A program made the position numbers and the translations under genes. From positions 139,847,578 to 139,911,577 of the forward strand of contig JBOZIK010000001.1 in the NCBI GenBank assembly GCA_051453625.1: a DNA stretch of 64,000 bases. Direction: 5' to 3'. This stretch comes from Welwitschia mirabilis. Taxonomy: Eukaryota; Gnetophyta; Gnetopsida; Welwitschiales. The notes beneath the pieces are model-generated. The model did no database searches, was not told the DNA's origin, and was given only the letters and a program-made list of their open reading frames with translations. Positions 12,662-25,134 of this stretch are shown here, piece after piece. The stretch's first letter is position 1; the number at the start of each line of letters is the position of its first letter.

Positions 12662-15371
12662 CTACTTACAATGAGATCTTTAATTACTTCCAAATTGTTC
12701 TCGAATGATTTTGTAAGAAGATCATCAATTCTAGGAGCTATATTATATAGTTAAAGATATGTACATTTGCTTAGCCTCCTTAAGAGAAAGGGACTCATTA
12801 AGCATTTATTTATTATGTGATGAGAAACTACATAGGAGAAATTCGTCCAATTTCATTCATGCATGTACTTTGACATTAGACATAACTCCAGAGAGACTCT
12901 TATAGCAGTTATGAAAATCCTATAAAAGGTTGAAGTCATTTATAAATGTATCCTTATTAGAGATCATAGATCATAGAAAACATCTTAGTGCATAAAAGAT
13001 ATAGATGTTGCAAGGATAATTAAAATTATTTTTAAACAACCTTTATAGTATATATAAAAAGATTTAATTTCTACAATATCATTTTATGGTTTTAACATAT
13101 AATTTAGTAAAAAATTTAATATAAAGTATAATATTAGTATTAAAGTCACATTTGCAATAATGGCATTCTATTTCGCATTCAACTTCCTCTAAATAATTTC
13201 CCTCCAACATTTTTTCTTTAGCAAGGACATTGATAAATATTCTTTTACAATTAGCTAGTATATTATAGCTTCTTTTCCAATTGATGTTTTTCTCTTCCAT
13301 AGAAGGATCTACAAATGATTCACACATATTCCAAATAGATGTTAATAAATAATTCCTCTTTTTTAAATTAATATAGTAAGTGCTTAAAATAAATGAAAGA
13401 TCTATTTAGAAATTAGCTAGAAGATACTAATGCTAATTGAAAAAGAAAGTAGAAAATTATTAGATAAAACAATTTCTTAGATGTATGAAAATTTGCAAAG
13501 TTTAAATAAATTAGTAAATGAAAGATAGAATTTATTAAGGATTTTAAATATAAACTTTTCTTAGATTATAATTTCTTTCTGGGTGATGAGTTTAGAATGA
13601 TTCTTAAAAGGCTAAGAGGCATGATTATAGTGTTTTCAATTTTCTAACATGAAGTTAAATGTTTACTTCATGAATATTTTAACATAGAAAAAAGCCCCTA
13701 ATTTACCTAGAGTAAAAATCATTAAAAATTATCCACTAGCCTAAGGAAGATGAGACATAAGTCATGTTCAAATACTATACCATTCATTCAAAATATTTAA
13801 GGAAGAAATCTTGCATACACCAACCAAAATATAATGAACTTGTAGGTGTAACAAGCTACATGATGAATAAAATATTCTTGTTTATTGATAATGGAATATC
13901 TAAAATGATAATGTAATAAAAATGAAGAATTATTTTTACCTTCGAGAATAAACCATTCTCATTAAAAAACAAAATTAAAAACGAAAAGTTAAAAGAAGAA
14001 CCTAAGATGTAAACTACATCTCTACAAAATTAATTTTAGTTTCTTGTAAGAGTAAAAAAATTTAAAAACGAACATAATATAAGAAGAAAAAGTTAAAAAT
14101 ATACTTTTTAATTATATTTAGTAAATCACTAATATTCTATGAAGTGAACTTAATTAGGAAAGGAGTATAGTGGTAGAACTCTCCATGGAACTTTTACTAA
14201 TATAATTTTTAAGTGAATAATATGAATTACTTCTTTTCTAAATCTCCATTGAATGTAGCAAATTAATTTGATCTAATTCTATTAACAAAGAAAACTAGTT
14301 GAGTGAGGATTCGTACCTTCTTTCTAGTATGCTTACTTTTTTTTTAAATAATTATTCATGTTATATCCTCTCTTTTAACTTTATTATTATTTTAATTTAA
14401 CAATTAATTAGGAGTACCTTATTGATCTAGAACTAGTAGATCTAAATCAAGGTATCTTTTGTTAGTGAGTTCTTGCTAGTAATTATGTTTACTATCTAAG
14501 ATTTTGAAAGAGATCATATTAAAAGAAATTTAGAAAAATTATTTCTCCTGTCTACCTCATTTCCCATTATCAATACTTATTCCTTGGAAGAAATAAGTAT
14601 TTTATTTACTATTCATGATTGTAAATACTTAATTAAACTTTAACCATTAAGAAAGAAATTTAGTAAGGTTTGCCTATATACATGTTCATCTACTTGGCCT
14701 TATATTAATAAACTATTGATAATATTTTCTAATATATATTCTAATTATTTCAATCAAGTGATGAATAAAGGGATATAAAAAAATGATAAATGAGAAAACA
14801 CTATCCCTAGTAATATTTATAACTTTGTATCTTCTGCTTTAAAATCGTAGTTCCAAATAGGTAAAACTAGTGATGCATCTCCTATAGTAGGAACAGTTAC
14901 TTTTAAATTCTTTAAATTCAATTTTTTTAAAGAAAAAATAAAACTAATTCACTTAAAATATTATAAACTAATATCACTTGAATTCCCTTGGTTACCTAAA
15001 CAATGCACAACTAGGCTTTAAGATCATTAGGAAAAAGGATGTACCTAGTGAAATAACCTAGGAGGTGTTTTTTTAAAAATTAACTATAAGTATTATTGAA
15101 TAAAATAATTTACTAAGTATTTCATATTTGTATAAAGTTATTGTTAAATGACATTTAGTTACACATAATATGTTTATTAAAATAATTTCAAATTTACATG
15201 TGTTATAATTAGTTTTTTCATAGTAATCAATGCTCTAATCATTATTTTAGTAACTCTATTTTGTTCTAAACTATAAGTTACTATAAATTATTATCTAATG
15301 TCATCATTTACATTAAATAAATACATTTATTATGAAACAAATTCACTATTATTTCTCAATTTTTAAAGTTC
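12662..15371. other. AT-rich stretch without a recognisable gene
   Basis: The left part should correspond to the upstream portion of the minus-strand LINE. A minus-strand open frame at 13079-13327 (82 codons, with several Cys and Glu) lies where the region between endonuclease and RT would be, but I see no conserved motif in it. From 13.4 to 15.37 kb nothing is recognised. Confidence 0.45.
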
Positions 15372-16260
15372 CTACCGTTTGAACATGTCCAGTAACCACC
15401 TCCAACATTCATTCTTTTTATATGTTAATAACATCAAATTTGATTTTAAAGTAATAAAAACATGAATATGTAGTATATTATTAATCCATGCTAACATATA
15501 CAAGTTAACTTTATGACTTGACCTTCTTATAGGGCCATGCAAGTCCACATGAACCAACTTAAAGCAAAATTTTAAGTGTAAACTACTGGCTTAAATGCCT
15601 AGATTCTACTATTTTTTCTTTTTGGTAAATTTAATAAGTTTCAAATTAATCGAAATATAAATTATCAATACATGTAATTCTTTATTTTCTATCATTTGTT
15701 ATAGGTTTTATTGATTGAAATACCTAAAAGGATTATGCCATAATATAAGCGTTTACACCACTAGGTTAAAAACACTTACTTATTTCTTCCATAAGACTTT
15801 TCTTATGCCACAATATAAACATTTACATTAGTAGGTTAAAAAAACCTTACTTATTTTTTCCATAAGACTTGCTATCATTTGTTACAGGTTTTGTGGATCA
15901 AACTATCTAAAGAGATTATGCCATACGTTTGCACATTAGGTTGAAAAAACCTTTTTTTTCATAAGATTCCATAATATAAATAGTCTCCATGTTTTAACCA
16001 AGTAGTAATAGCTTCATTAGTATTCTTATTAATAATACAACATTTATCATGATTTACATGAATAGCATAACCACTTTTAGTTAATTGAGAAACACTTAAC
16101 AAATTATATCATAAACAAAGAGCATATAAAATATTTTTAATAGTAGACCATCCATGAGCACTAGTTTAAATTTTTACTCATCTTTCACCTTTAATCAAGA
16201 TTCTTAGATTACCTCCAGGTAATAGTATACCATTGTATTTTTATTTAATTTAATAAAAAA
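15372..16260 (-). pseudogene. Ty1/copia pol remnant: pre-integrase and integrase start
   Basis: Minus-strand Ty1/copia polyprotein relic; in a live element integrase inserts the cDNA. Reading from high to low coordinates, about 15975-16250 gives KNILYALCL, a stop, YNLLSVSQLTKSGYAIHV. This matches the INNVLYVPSLSYNLLSVGQL region between protease and integrase. The open frame 15372-15557 begins VHVDLHGPIRRSSHK, matching the LELVHTDVCGPM block that carries the first catalytic Asp of copia integrase. In between are tandemly duplicated segments (15689-15960). No RT was found to the left. To the right the copy is cut at 17108 by the Tekay-type element. Confidence 0.68.
15689..15960. repeat. Degenerate tandem duplications inside the copia remnant
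   Basis: Two overlapping repeats. A unit of about 71 bp, ttatgccataatataa...ttccataagacttt, appears at about 15733 and again at 15803, with a partial third at about 15918. A flanking unit tatcatttgttataggtttt / tatcatttgttacaggtttt appears at about 15689 and 15871. The order suggests duplication of the whole block followed by divergence. Confidence 0.65.
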
Positions 16261-17103
16261 ATTAATTTTCTTAATATGTAATGCATAAAAGAATTATCAA
16301 TGCACTAAACCTCCCTTTTGCTATTTTTATTATCATTTAAAATTACTATATGTAATTTAGTTATTATTCTATTATCATAATCTATTAAAACCATGCCATT
16401 TTTCACAAAAATAACTAGTTTTAAATCCTTTTTTTCATTTTCTTTTTAATTTTAGATTTTATTATAACAAAATTAATTGTAATGTGTTTAGTATTATAAA
16501 ATCATTTAACATCATGAAATCTACTTAAAAATTCACATTGCATGTTTTTAGATAAACCTCCTTTAAATTATACATTCTCTATCTCTAAAGCTTCCTTGTA
16601 GTTTACATATTATATATATATATATATATATATAAAATTTTTTACTTGAATTAAAAAATATTTAATCACTATACTATCCTTCATTATTGTAATTTGTATG
16701 AATTTTTCCTCTCTCTTACCTACCAAAACATCATTTTATTCCTCTTGTATGTTTATTTTTAGCAGCTAATGCTTTTTTAATTACTTGAAACTATGCAAGA
16801 AGATAACTCAAAGATTGTTGTGTAGGATACAAAATCTAATTTAGTTTTTTTCTTCAAATTTCTTTGTTTGATTTTCATGAACACTTATATGAAATGGTAT
16901 CCTTCTATCTTTACAGTATTCCACATCTTCTTTATTTGTAAATAAATTTGCATCTTACGTCTCTAGTTCTTAAAATTTGTGTTATCAAATATTGAATGAA
17001 TATTGAAGCCATTCTCAATATGGTCTTCTATAAAAATATTGAAAATGCCATCTATAGACATTAGCATCATAATGCAACCTTAAATAAAAATAGAATAATC
17101 AAA
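16261..17103 (-). pseudogene. Probable gag-protease part of the truncated copia element
   Basis: By position this is upstream (minus-strand sense) of the copia pre-integrase remnant and should hold protease and gag. I do not see an intact Asp-Ser-Gly or a Cys-Cys-His-Cys knuckle. It includes a (TA)n microsatellite. The copy stops at the left target-site flank of the Tekay-type element. Confidence 0.35.
16609..16634. repeat. (TA)n microsatellite
   Basis: An uninterrupted run of TA dinucleotides of about 13 units, within decayed copia sequence. Confidence 0.85.
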
Positions 17104-17585
17104 AAACCTATCACGTCTAGAATTTTAATGTCTAAAGATTAGCTTAAGAACTAAATTAAAATAATTTTTTTAGAAGCTACTGTAGTTATTATATTTATAT
17201 TCTAGAAAATTTTATACTTAAAAGTTATTCATGTTGTATTAGCTATAATATTATTATGCTATTGTAATCCTTAGTAATTATGATATTGATTAGTAAAATT
17301 AGTGGTTTTGATAGTGGGTAAATTAATGAATTACATTAATATTATTTTCAGTTATGAAATTATCGCACCATATTTTATTTTACTTGTGGAAAAAATATAT
17401 TATTATGTGATGTTTCTTTTAATTTATTATTATAATAAAAAATAATATTATTTAATATATTAAGCACCCAATGGCCAGAAAAGTAATGATGAGACATTAT
17501 GTAACACCCACCATCTTAAGCATCCTTCTTTATCTTATTTTGTCTTTATATTCTTATGACCCTTCACATTCCACCAAACCTTAGT

Positions 17586-17593
17586 TATAAATA
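17586..17593 (+). promoter_or_regulatory. LTR TATA box
   Basis: TATAAATA. The 3' LTR has TATAAGTA at the homologous place (42484-42491). Confidence 0.55.
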
Positions 17594-18604
17594 GTACCTT
17601 TCTCCTTTTTTTCCCTCACTTTTATTTTTGGAGAACCCTTCACTACTTAATCTTAGAGCCTTGAAATCTTCACAAGATCTTAAGTTTCTTCTTAACATTG
17701 GTATGGTTTCATAGTTTTTCATTTCATTCTCATATGGTTCTTAGCGTCTATATTATTTCTTATATGGTCCTATGGTTTACTTTAATTTCTTATATGGTTC
17801 TTGGTCTCATATTATTTCTTATATCACTTATGTACTCCTATTTATTTCTTTCTTGCATCTTTTACATCTTTTTATTATGCATAAAATATATTGGCTATGA
17901 ATTCTATTCCATGCTCAAAATTTCACTAATGACTAAATCATGTGGCTTCCAAGCTTGGTCCACTTGAAGGGCTCTTATTGATCATATGAATGGCTATTAG
18001 AGTAATTAGGGTGATGTTTGTAATCCGTCTAGTTGTGCATGACATGATGTGTTGTGGCTTCAGGGGGCTAAACCACCTAAATAATTCCTACTGGCAATAG
18101 GAATGATCCTCTAGGCAAATGAGTATGTGACACCCTTCTGATAGGGCATACTTTCATTATACATTCTTGGATTACTAAGACTTAGTTATTTGTACCTCGA
18201 TTATTGTATCTCATATGAGGTTTTGATCATTTAATAGTCTTAAGGATTCCTTATTGAGCTTAAAAATCCTTTACCTTAAACCTTTCCATGAACCATACTA
18301 GAGACTATGAAGGTACAGTTCTCACATCATGCTTATTATGTAGGAAAAGCTTTGAGGAACGAAGTGGAGTGAAGTTTAAGCTTAGGATCTACCATGGAAT
18401 TTTTTCATTTTCGGAAATAATAGCTTGGGCATTTCTGTAACTCCTAGAATATTATTATTAATTCTTTTTCTTATAACCTTACATTTGAAATTATCATTAA
18501 ATTTAAGCCTTAAGTGGTGATATTTCATAAAAGAATGAATATTAGTTCTTATGTACTAATGTTGTTTTAATTTTAAGTTAATAAAGCATGTGTCTATTAG
18601 ATTT

Positions 18605-18808
18605 NNNNNNNNNNNNNNNNNNNNNNNNNNNNNNNNNNNNNNNNNNNNNNNNNNNNNNNNNNNNNNNNNNNNNNNNNNNNNNNNNNNNNNNNNNNNNNNN
18701 NNNNNNNNNNNNNNNNNNNNNNNNNNNNNNNNNNNNNNNNNNNNNNNNNNNNNNNNNNNNNNNNNNNNNNNNNNNNNNNNNNNNNNNNNNNNNNNNNNNN
18801 NNNNNNNN
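18605..18808. other. Assembly gap, 204 N
   Basis: Unresolved bases inside the 5' LTR, with LTR sequence of different subfamilies on the two sides. Open frames reported through it are artefacts of N. Confidence 0.98.
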
Positions 18809-19197
18809 CCCCACTTTCATTTTTAAAGAATCCTATGCCATCAAACATTGGATCTTAGATAAGCCTTTAAACTTCCAAGCTTTAGAAATCTTCAAGCATT
18901 CTTAAATCTTTGTTTTAATTTGACTATGATTCTATTCTTTCTTTCTTCCTTATTAATCCTTTCTTTATATGCATTTTTTTAATGAGATTTTTATTTTTAT
19001 ATTCTTATAAGATAAATGTAAAATAATGTGATGTTTAGTAAAGCTAAATTTAGTCTTATTTAAAGTATTAAATTCTATCACCTTCTGTACCTGATGTCTT
19101 GATGTTATTTGTTCTTTATATGAGTTCATAGTTTATGGTTGAATCTTATTATATTTTTCTTATTATTATGATTTATTGAACTTATGGTTATGAATTT

Positions 19198-19530
19198 CCA
19201 AGATCACTAAACAAAGCAGTGTGCTTCACAATTCACCAAATGAGGTAGTGAAGTGAGAATCCCAAAGATCACTAAATGAGGTATTGGGGATCATAGATTT
19301 ACCATAGATCACTAAATGAGGTAGTGGCTTCACATATCACCAAATAAGGTAGTGAAATTAATGATATATGATATTATATGTATTTATATGACAACCACAA
19401 ATTACCAAATTCGGAAGTGGACTTCACAGATCACCAAATGAGGTAGTGAAGTGAAATGTGAAAAACTATATGAGAATCAAGACTGCCAAATGAGGTAGTT
19501 GGCTTCATAAATCATTAAATGAGGTAGTGA
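19198..19530. repeat. Degenerate minisatellite in the 5' LTR
   Basis: About nine irregularly spaced copies of a core close to agatcaccaaatgaggtagtg, for example at about 19266, 19304, 19336 and 19427. Short spacers often contain gtgaagt or ggcttca. The same array, with its own copy number and mutations, is in the 3' LTR at 42900-43205. Confidence 0.8.
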
Positions 19531-20244
19531 AGTTATTGATATATGTGAAAATATATATTTATTATTCTCATTCATAATCATAAGGTTTATGTTTATTATA
19601 TATCTTGTTTTTCTTAGAGTCCTTACTTTTATTTCCTATCTTATCTTTTGAAAATACTTATCTATCTTGTCTAACCTTGCCTAGACCATATTGAGAGCTA
19701 TGAAATTTTCATGGTTCTCACTCCATAATTATTGTATTAAATAGGTGATAAAACTAGAGCTTGATTACCAAGAAGGGCAAAGAAAAAAGAAGATTATCTT
19801 TTCCAGTTTATGTTCAGAAATTGTTTTGGAGTGATAATTGTATACATATTGAAAATTTTATATTCCTTTATATTATAATTATCTTGAAAACACATAAAAA
19901 TTTGGATTATGTACATCTTTTTTGAGATATTATTTTAATGAAATATGAAGTCTAACTATGCATCTCTTGTAAACATTTCTTGAAAATTTATCTTGAAATG
20001 AAATTTGTAGTTCTTGATAATTGTAGAAATTTCAAGCATGTAATTATTATGATCATAAAAATACTTTTCATAATTTAACTATTATAAATTAATCAATATT
20101 ATTTTAGGTTACTTTTAAAAGAAGGATCATTCATTTATTTATGGAGAATAGGTCAAATTAAAGTAACATTATTTGTTGTAAAACATTGGATGTTACATTT
20201 TCAAAAGTAACATCTTTCAATCTTAAAAGAGTAGGAGTTCATTT

Positions 20245-20481
20245 TAGTATCAAAGAATCAAGTTCGAAGATTTTCAATTCTAGATTTGAGATTTTACATT
20301 TTGGTATTAAAGCTACATGAAGTTTTAAGTTGAAAAAATTTGAGATGTTACAATTTAGTATCAAAATCCTAGGTTATGCTTTCACTAGGCGTATTCATTA
20401 TGAAGTGATTATACATTTAACATTAAAGCCTAGGTTAGTAATTTAACTGGGCATAGTCATTAAAAAGTTGTTATAAGAGCC
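20245..20481 (+). promoter_or_regulatory. Array of five tRNA-iMet primer-site-like modules across the LTR end
   Basis: Modules similar to TTGGTATCAGAGCC occur at 20245 (ttagtatcaaag), 20302 (tggtattaaagc), 20355 (ttagtatcaaaatc), 20417 (ttaacattaaagcc) and 20468 (ttgttataagagcc). Spacing is 51-62 bp. The first three are each preceded by a gttca/ttaca-like LTR terminus. Comparison with the 3' LTR, which ends at 44033, places the LTR boundary at 20352. So the first two modules are inside the LTR, the third is the expected primer site, and the last two are in the leader. The last three are followed by cctaggtta / cctaagtta. Confidence 0.65.
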
Positions 20482-23400
20482 TAAGTTAGGATCTTGCTAG
20501 ACATAATTGTTATCAAGTCATTGTAATATTATTTAAATAAGATAATTAAAAATAAATCATGTCTATTATTCAAAAAACTAGTTTCAAATAGGTTTTAATA
20601 TTTCATCTTAAATCTAGTTTTACAAGGTTATTTTATTGGTTTTTAAAGGGCAAGTCCTCTACATAAAAACCAAATAAAAACATTCAATTATATTTATGAA
20701 TAGAAGCAAATAGAATAGTGGGAGAAAAATAGGCCAAGAATTATTTAGACATTTTATAACTTCCTTTTATGCTATAGATGAGGTAGTATATCAAGTTATG
20801 CTATCCAAAGAAATTGAAACACAATTTTTATTGAGTTAGTTTAAATGCATTATAAGGTTTTGAAAAGCCTTTAATATCATCACTGTAAAGCCTTTATAGT
20901 TAAGATATCTCAAATGAATCAAGGAAGAAGATCAAAATTATAAGAAATAAATTTCCTTTAGACTGCACTAATTTTCTTCATCATTATAAGCATGAACATT
21001 ACCTACTAAAGCTTTAGTACTAGTAGAGGCACCACTGAAGGAAGCGTCCACTTGAGTCTTATTTTCATTCTCTATTTCTGAACTCCATAGCTTATCTGAC
21101 ACCATTTGCTAAGATTTCAAAATTATTAAATACTCTTATAAGATATTAAACCTTAGATAAATGTTTTGCAAAAAACAAAACGAGGCCCTTCGTTCAAGCT
21201 TAAAATACCCAAATTTTAGAATAAGTATTCCTAGTGATCAAAACTAGTCGAGTCATGATAGGAAGTCAAATAGGATACATTGTTATTAAGGTGGTTACTA
21301 GCTAAAATGTTTAAGAAATATTCTATTACTGGATGAACATTAACAAGAATTACAACTAATAATCATTCACAGTTATAGAGGCCTGTGAAATACTCTAGTT
21401 AAAGAACCTCTAGCTAGAAGAGTTTCATGTATAAACTTAGTCATAGTATATATAAAAATTTATCTTTGATTTAGTATTTAAAAAAATTAAAAAAATTATT
21501 ACAACAAGAAATATATTACCAATCTTTTCATTAATAATGCAAGAACTAGTAATGAAGGAATGACAAATATCACTAGATATATTGATAATAACATAATTTC
21601 TATAATTAAAGGGTTTGAAATTAGTGACTTTTTGGGTTTCTTTCATTCAAATATTAACAACAACACTATGAAAATAAATCCCAATATTCTTGAAGTACAA
21701 AAGCTTTATTTCAAGCTGAAAATTCATGAAATCATCTACTATAACTAATTTAGAATAGTGTTTTTAATCTTTGGAAAGAAACTTAGGATGTGCAACTATA
21801 CATTTTGGCAAAAGCCTAATTTTTTATGTGCCATTTGTAAAACTATTCAGAGCAAGAAAAAGGGGGAATGAAGAAATCATCAAGCATATCTTAGAAATCA
21901 TAGCATGATTTCATATATCAGGATAAAGAGACACTAATTTCTACTTATATATTAAAAAAAATTACTAAATCCTAGTAGTCATAGCTTATCTCCAACCATT
22001 TAAACTTTTCACACTTACTTGAATGAAATGTTCGAAATGCTTCTGCTAGGATTTGGAAGAACATGTTTATCAAAAAGATTCCATAGTTTTGTTTCTGGAA
22101 ATAGTCCTATAAGATGCTCTATTAAGAGCATTCTAAAGCTACCTTATTGTTCATTGTAGCTTTTAAGTTAGGATTCTCTCAGAGCTAAGAAGGCTTTGCT
22201 TTGGTTTTTATAAGCAATGAGGTAAAATACCTTACACTTTATGGCATATGTCCATTTTAAAAGGTTATCATAATCTTGTGTTTTGGTAGCTCTCGGTATT
22301 ATTTGGTAGAGTATCCATAAGGTTCATCCCTATGTGATTTTCACCAGTCATTGCACTTGTTGAAAATATTCTAGAAGAGCTTATTAGATGGGTTTCATAT
22401 TTTCAAACTTATTAGTGATCTTTTATTCTTGTTGACCTTGGTTACACTTCTTTCATACTATAATAAACATTCTTGCCTATCTAGCTTATAACTTCAAAGA
22501 AGCTCTCCATCTGTCTTTTATTCCTTCCTCAAGAACATCATCCTCTAATAACCTAAACTATCTAGATCCATCCTTAGGTAAGTACGTTCTTTTCATTGAA
22601 CTCTAAGAAGACAAGAAAAATAACATCTAAAACTTACCTTTATGTTTTAAAACTTGCAACTCAAACAATCAAGAGAAAGAAAATAAACATTAGAATAATA
22701 TGTAGAAAACCTTAGAATCAAAGAAAGAAAATCTTCATTGTCTTTGAAATAATAATAAAAGAAGCATTCTTGATGCCACAACATCCTCCAAGAAATGTTT
22801 CAACTTGTAGACAAAAAGGAAAATTAAATGCAAGAAGAACAATAAAAGAAATGGTACCCATTTCTATGTACCATTGAATCCTTGCTGAAAGTGCTAGTGT
22901 AAGGATATTATAGTATATCAAGAAAGAAGTAACACTAAAATTTGAGTGGAAAAAGAGATTTTTAAAGAGTAAGAACACCTAGAGAAAGGAGAAAAGCCCT
23001 TACTAACAAGGGCCAAACATGGTGAACAAGTTTCTGTGATCCAATCAAAATGCTTCTTAAAAATGTCAATGGAGGGAATCACATTTGCAATAAATTTCTT
23101 GAAGCATTCGAAAATGAATATTCTTTAATTATGAAATAAATTAAGCCATCAAATTAAATAAAAATCACCACAAGGATGAAGGATGGTGGTGAAATGGTTA
23201 AGGTAGTTTTGAATTTGTGTTGTAGAAGAAGTCAAAGTATGCATGAGAAGGGTTCTTTATGACATACACGAAGAAGAAGATCCTTGTAATCAATGATAAG
23301 AACTCAAAAACCAAGGGGAAAAGGCTTTGTTAGTGGTAAAAGAGAGATATCGATCCATTATGAAAGTACTTCTTCCACCTCTACCTTCCATTTTCAATCC

Positions 23401-25129
23401 CATTTCCATGCTCTCTTCCAACTCCCTAACAGAAGAAAATATTAGTTATCCTTCCATACACACATCTTAAGACTACAATTGAAATACTATATAAGCAAGG
23501 AGAAGTAGTAATACAAAAGCCATTAAAATTCAAGAATTTTAGCTGGTACAACAATATTAGGATTTCTAAGCTAGGCCTAGTTAGTGCGTAGCATGGTCAT
23601 GGAATTCAAGTGAGATGAATACAGCACATAGGCTTTACTTCATTATAATTTAAAAAACAAAAAAGAGAAACTCTTACAAACTCTTTTTTTCAATCAAACC
23701 CATAACCCTTTATGCATCTTGTAGTTTAATCAATCTAACTAGGTTTGTATTTGATAAAATCATTGAAAAAGACACATTTTTTTTTTCCAAAGTTATGCTT
23801 AGAGTCTTCACAGACCATGGATTATAAAGAATGCATTATACTATAAGATGAAAGTTTTAGGCCTTAAAAAAAATAAATTTACTTTCCTCCTTCACCTGAA
23901 GGCATGTAACACTTTTTATCAAATCTCTAAGAAGGATTCAAAATCATTTTTGATAGTAGAAATGACATTTAAATGAATGTGTTTTTTCTATAGTGATTAT
24001 TAACATGTGAAATGTAATTAGGGATTACATTGCACACTAAGCATTTGACAATGCCAGTCATAATATTATCTCATGGATTGAAGAAGAAAATTGGGAATGG
24101 ATTTAGAATGAGAAAGTACTTGATTGAATTTATTAAGAATTTTAGAAGACCAATAGAAGAAGTTGTTTTACTAGTATGCATGTTCTTTATAGTTTCTAAG
24201 TGTTCTTCCTACATTTAATTAAAGACTTCCAGAGAGCCAAAGAATGCTTCAAGAATATTCTTATGGCATGTCTTGCCTATAATTTCATCATTATGTAAAG
24301 CAGATCTTTGATCCAAAAATCTTGCAGTCACTATTAGTTGAAATCTTTTAGTTAACTTTCTTGTAAGAGATAAGATATCTATTTTATGTTGTAATAAATA
24401 AATTAATATAGACCCAAATTCATCTATGTGAAAATTTTTAGCTAAAAGATGCATAATCAGTTCTTTTAAAAGACAACATGAAAGATAATATTAATATTTG
24501 ATTCATTAATAGATTTTAAATATTGAAGACTTTTGTACATGTTGTCTTTATTATTGGTATCCAAAGAAGGTCTTTATAAATCTATTCATGCTCATCATGA
24601 ATGTGGCATAGATATGCATATACATCCATGAGACCCACATGCAAAGAGGAAAGCTTCACATCAAATTCCATGCTACATTGACTACTAGAGAATAATTCCA
24701 TATCATTGTTAATTTAACTAGATTAAATTAAAACTATATCCTTGGTACTTTTACTTTCCTGAAGCTTCAAAATCAATGTCTAGTGTAAAGCTAATAAAAA
24801 TGAAGTATAGTTATGTAGAATTATAGTAATTCTAGATGGAATGTAACCTTCATCACAAATAATATTATTAGCATAATTGGTATTTGAAACACTTGCTATG
24901 CTTTCAAATATGACTTTTGTATATGGTAAAATCGTAACAAGACAAGGAGTCACCTCAAACTCGCATCTTAGTAATAAGCCTTTATTATAGAAAGATGTTT
25001 TTCTTTGAGCTGATTTAACAACATTATCCCTATTCATATTCCTTAGGATAAGAGCTAAAACTTATAGTAAATCTATGAGTTCTTTAATGGCCAAATTTAA
25101 AGAGTTATTACATTGTTAAATCCTATCAG
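20482..25129. other. Left internal part of the Tekay-type element, unrecognisable
   Basis: No gag, protease or RT motif of a plus-strand chromovirus could be read. Open frames of 60-90 codons lie on the minus strand (21437-21646, 22718-22978, 24215-24454, 24780-25037) and plus strand (24030-24218), none with recognised similarity. About 20990-21115 reads on the minus strand as 46 stop-free codons of mixed composition (KLWSSEIENENKTQVDASF and onward), also unidentified. The part 22.0-23.5 kb looks clearly less AT-rich than its surroundings and may be a separate insertion. Confidence 0.4.
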
Positions 25130-25134
25130 AAGAA

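Larger units (their letters stand above)
17109..20352 (+). repeat. 5' LTR of the Tekay-type element (chimeric, contains a 204-base gap)
   Basis: 17109-17640 and 18809-20352 each match the 3' LTR at 42012-44033 in order. The segment 17660-18604 instead resembles the other LTR subfamily at 7.4-8.5 kb. The sequence just right of the gap (ccccactttcatttttaaag) repeats the post-TATA segment already present at about 17612-17640. The LTR therefore contains a partly duplicated or recombined middle, or the gap joins two different LTR copies. The TATA box is at 17586-17593. An open frame at 17698-17967 is not considered a gene. Confidence 0.65.

Noticed and set aside
17698-17967. 89-codon plus-strand open frame
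   Set aside because: It lies inside an LTR just downstream of its TATA box; rich in Phe, Leu, Ser and Tyr from T-rich DNA.
19198-19530. CRISPR-like appearance of regularly recurring agatcaccaaatgagg units
   Set aside because: Spacing is irregular, the copies are diverged, the array is inside a plant LTR and has a diverged homologue in the partner LTR. It is a minisatellite.
22990-23010. gcccttactaacaagggcc hairpin as a terminator
   Set aside because: A bacterial-type terminator is not meaningful in this plant context, and no gene ends here.
24780-25037. 85-codon minus-strand frame next to LTR A, of balanced composition
   Set aside because: No recognised similarity; it lies on the opposite strand to the host element and could be chance. 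Kept only as a note in the interval.
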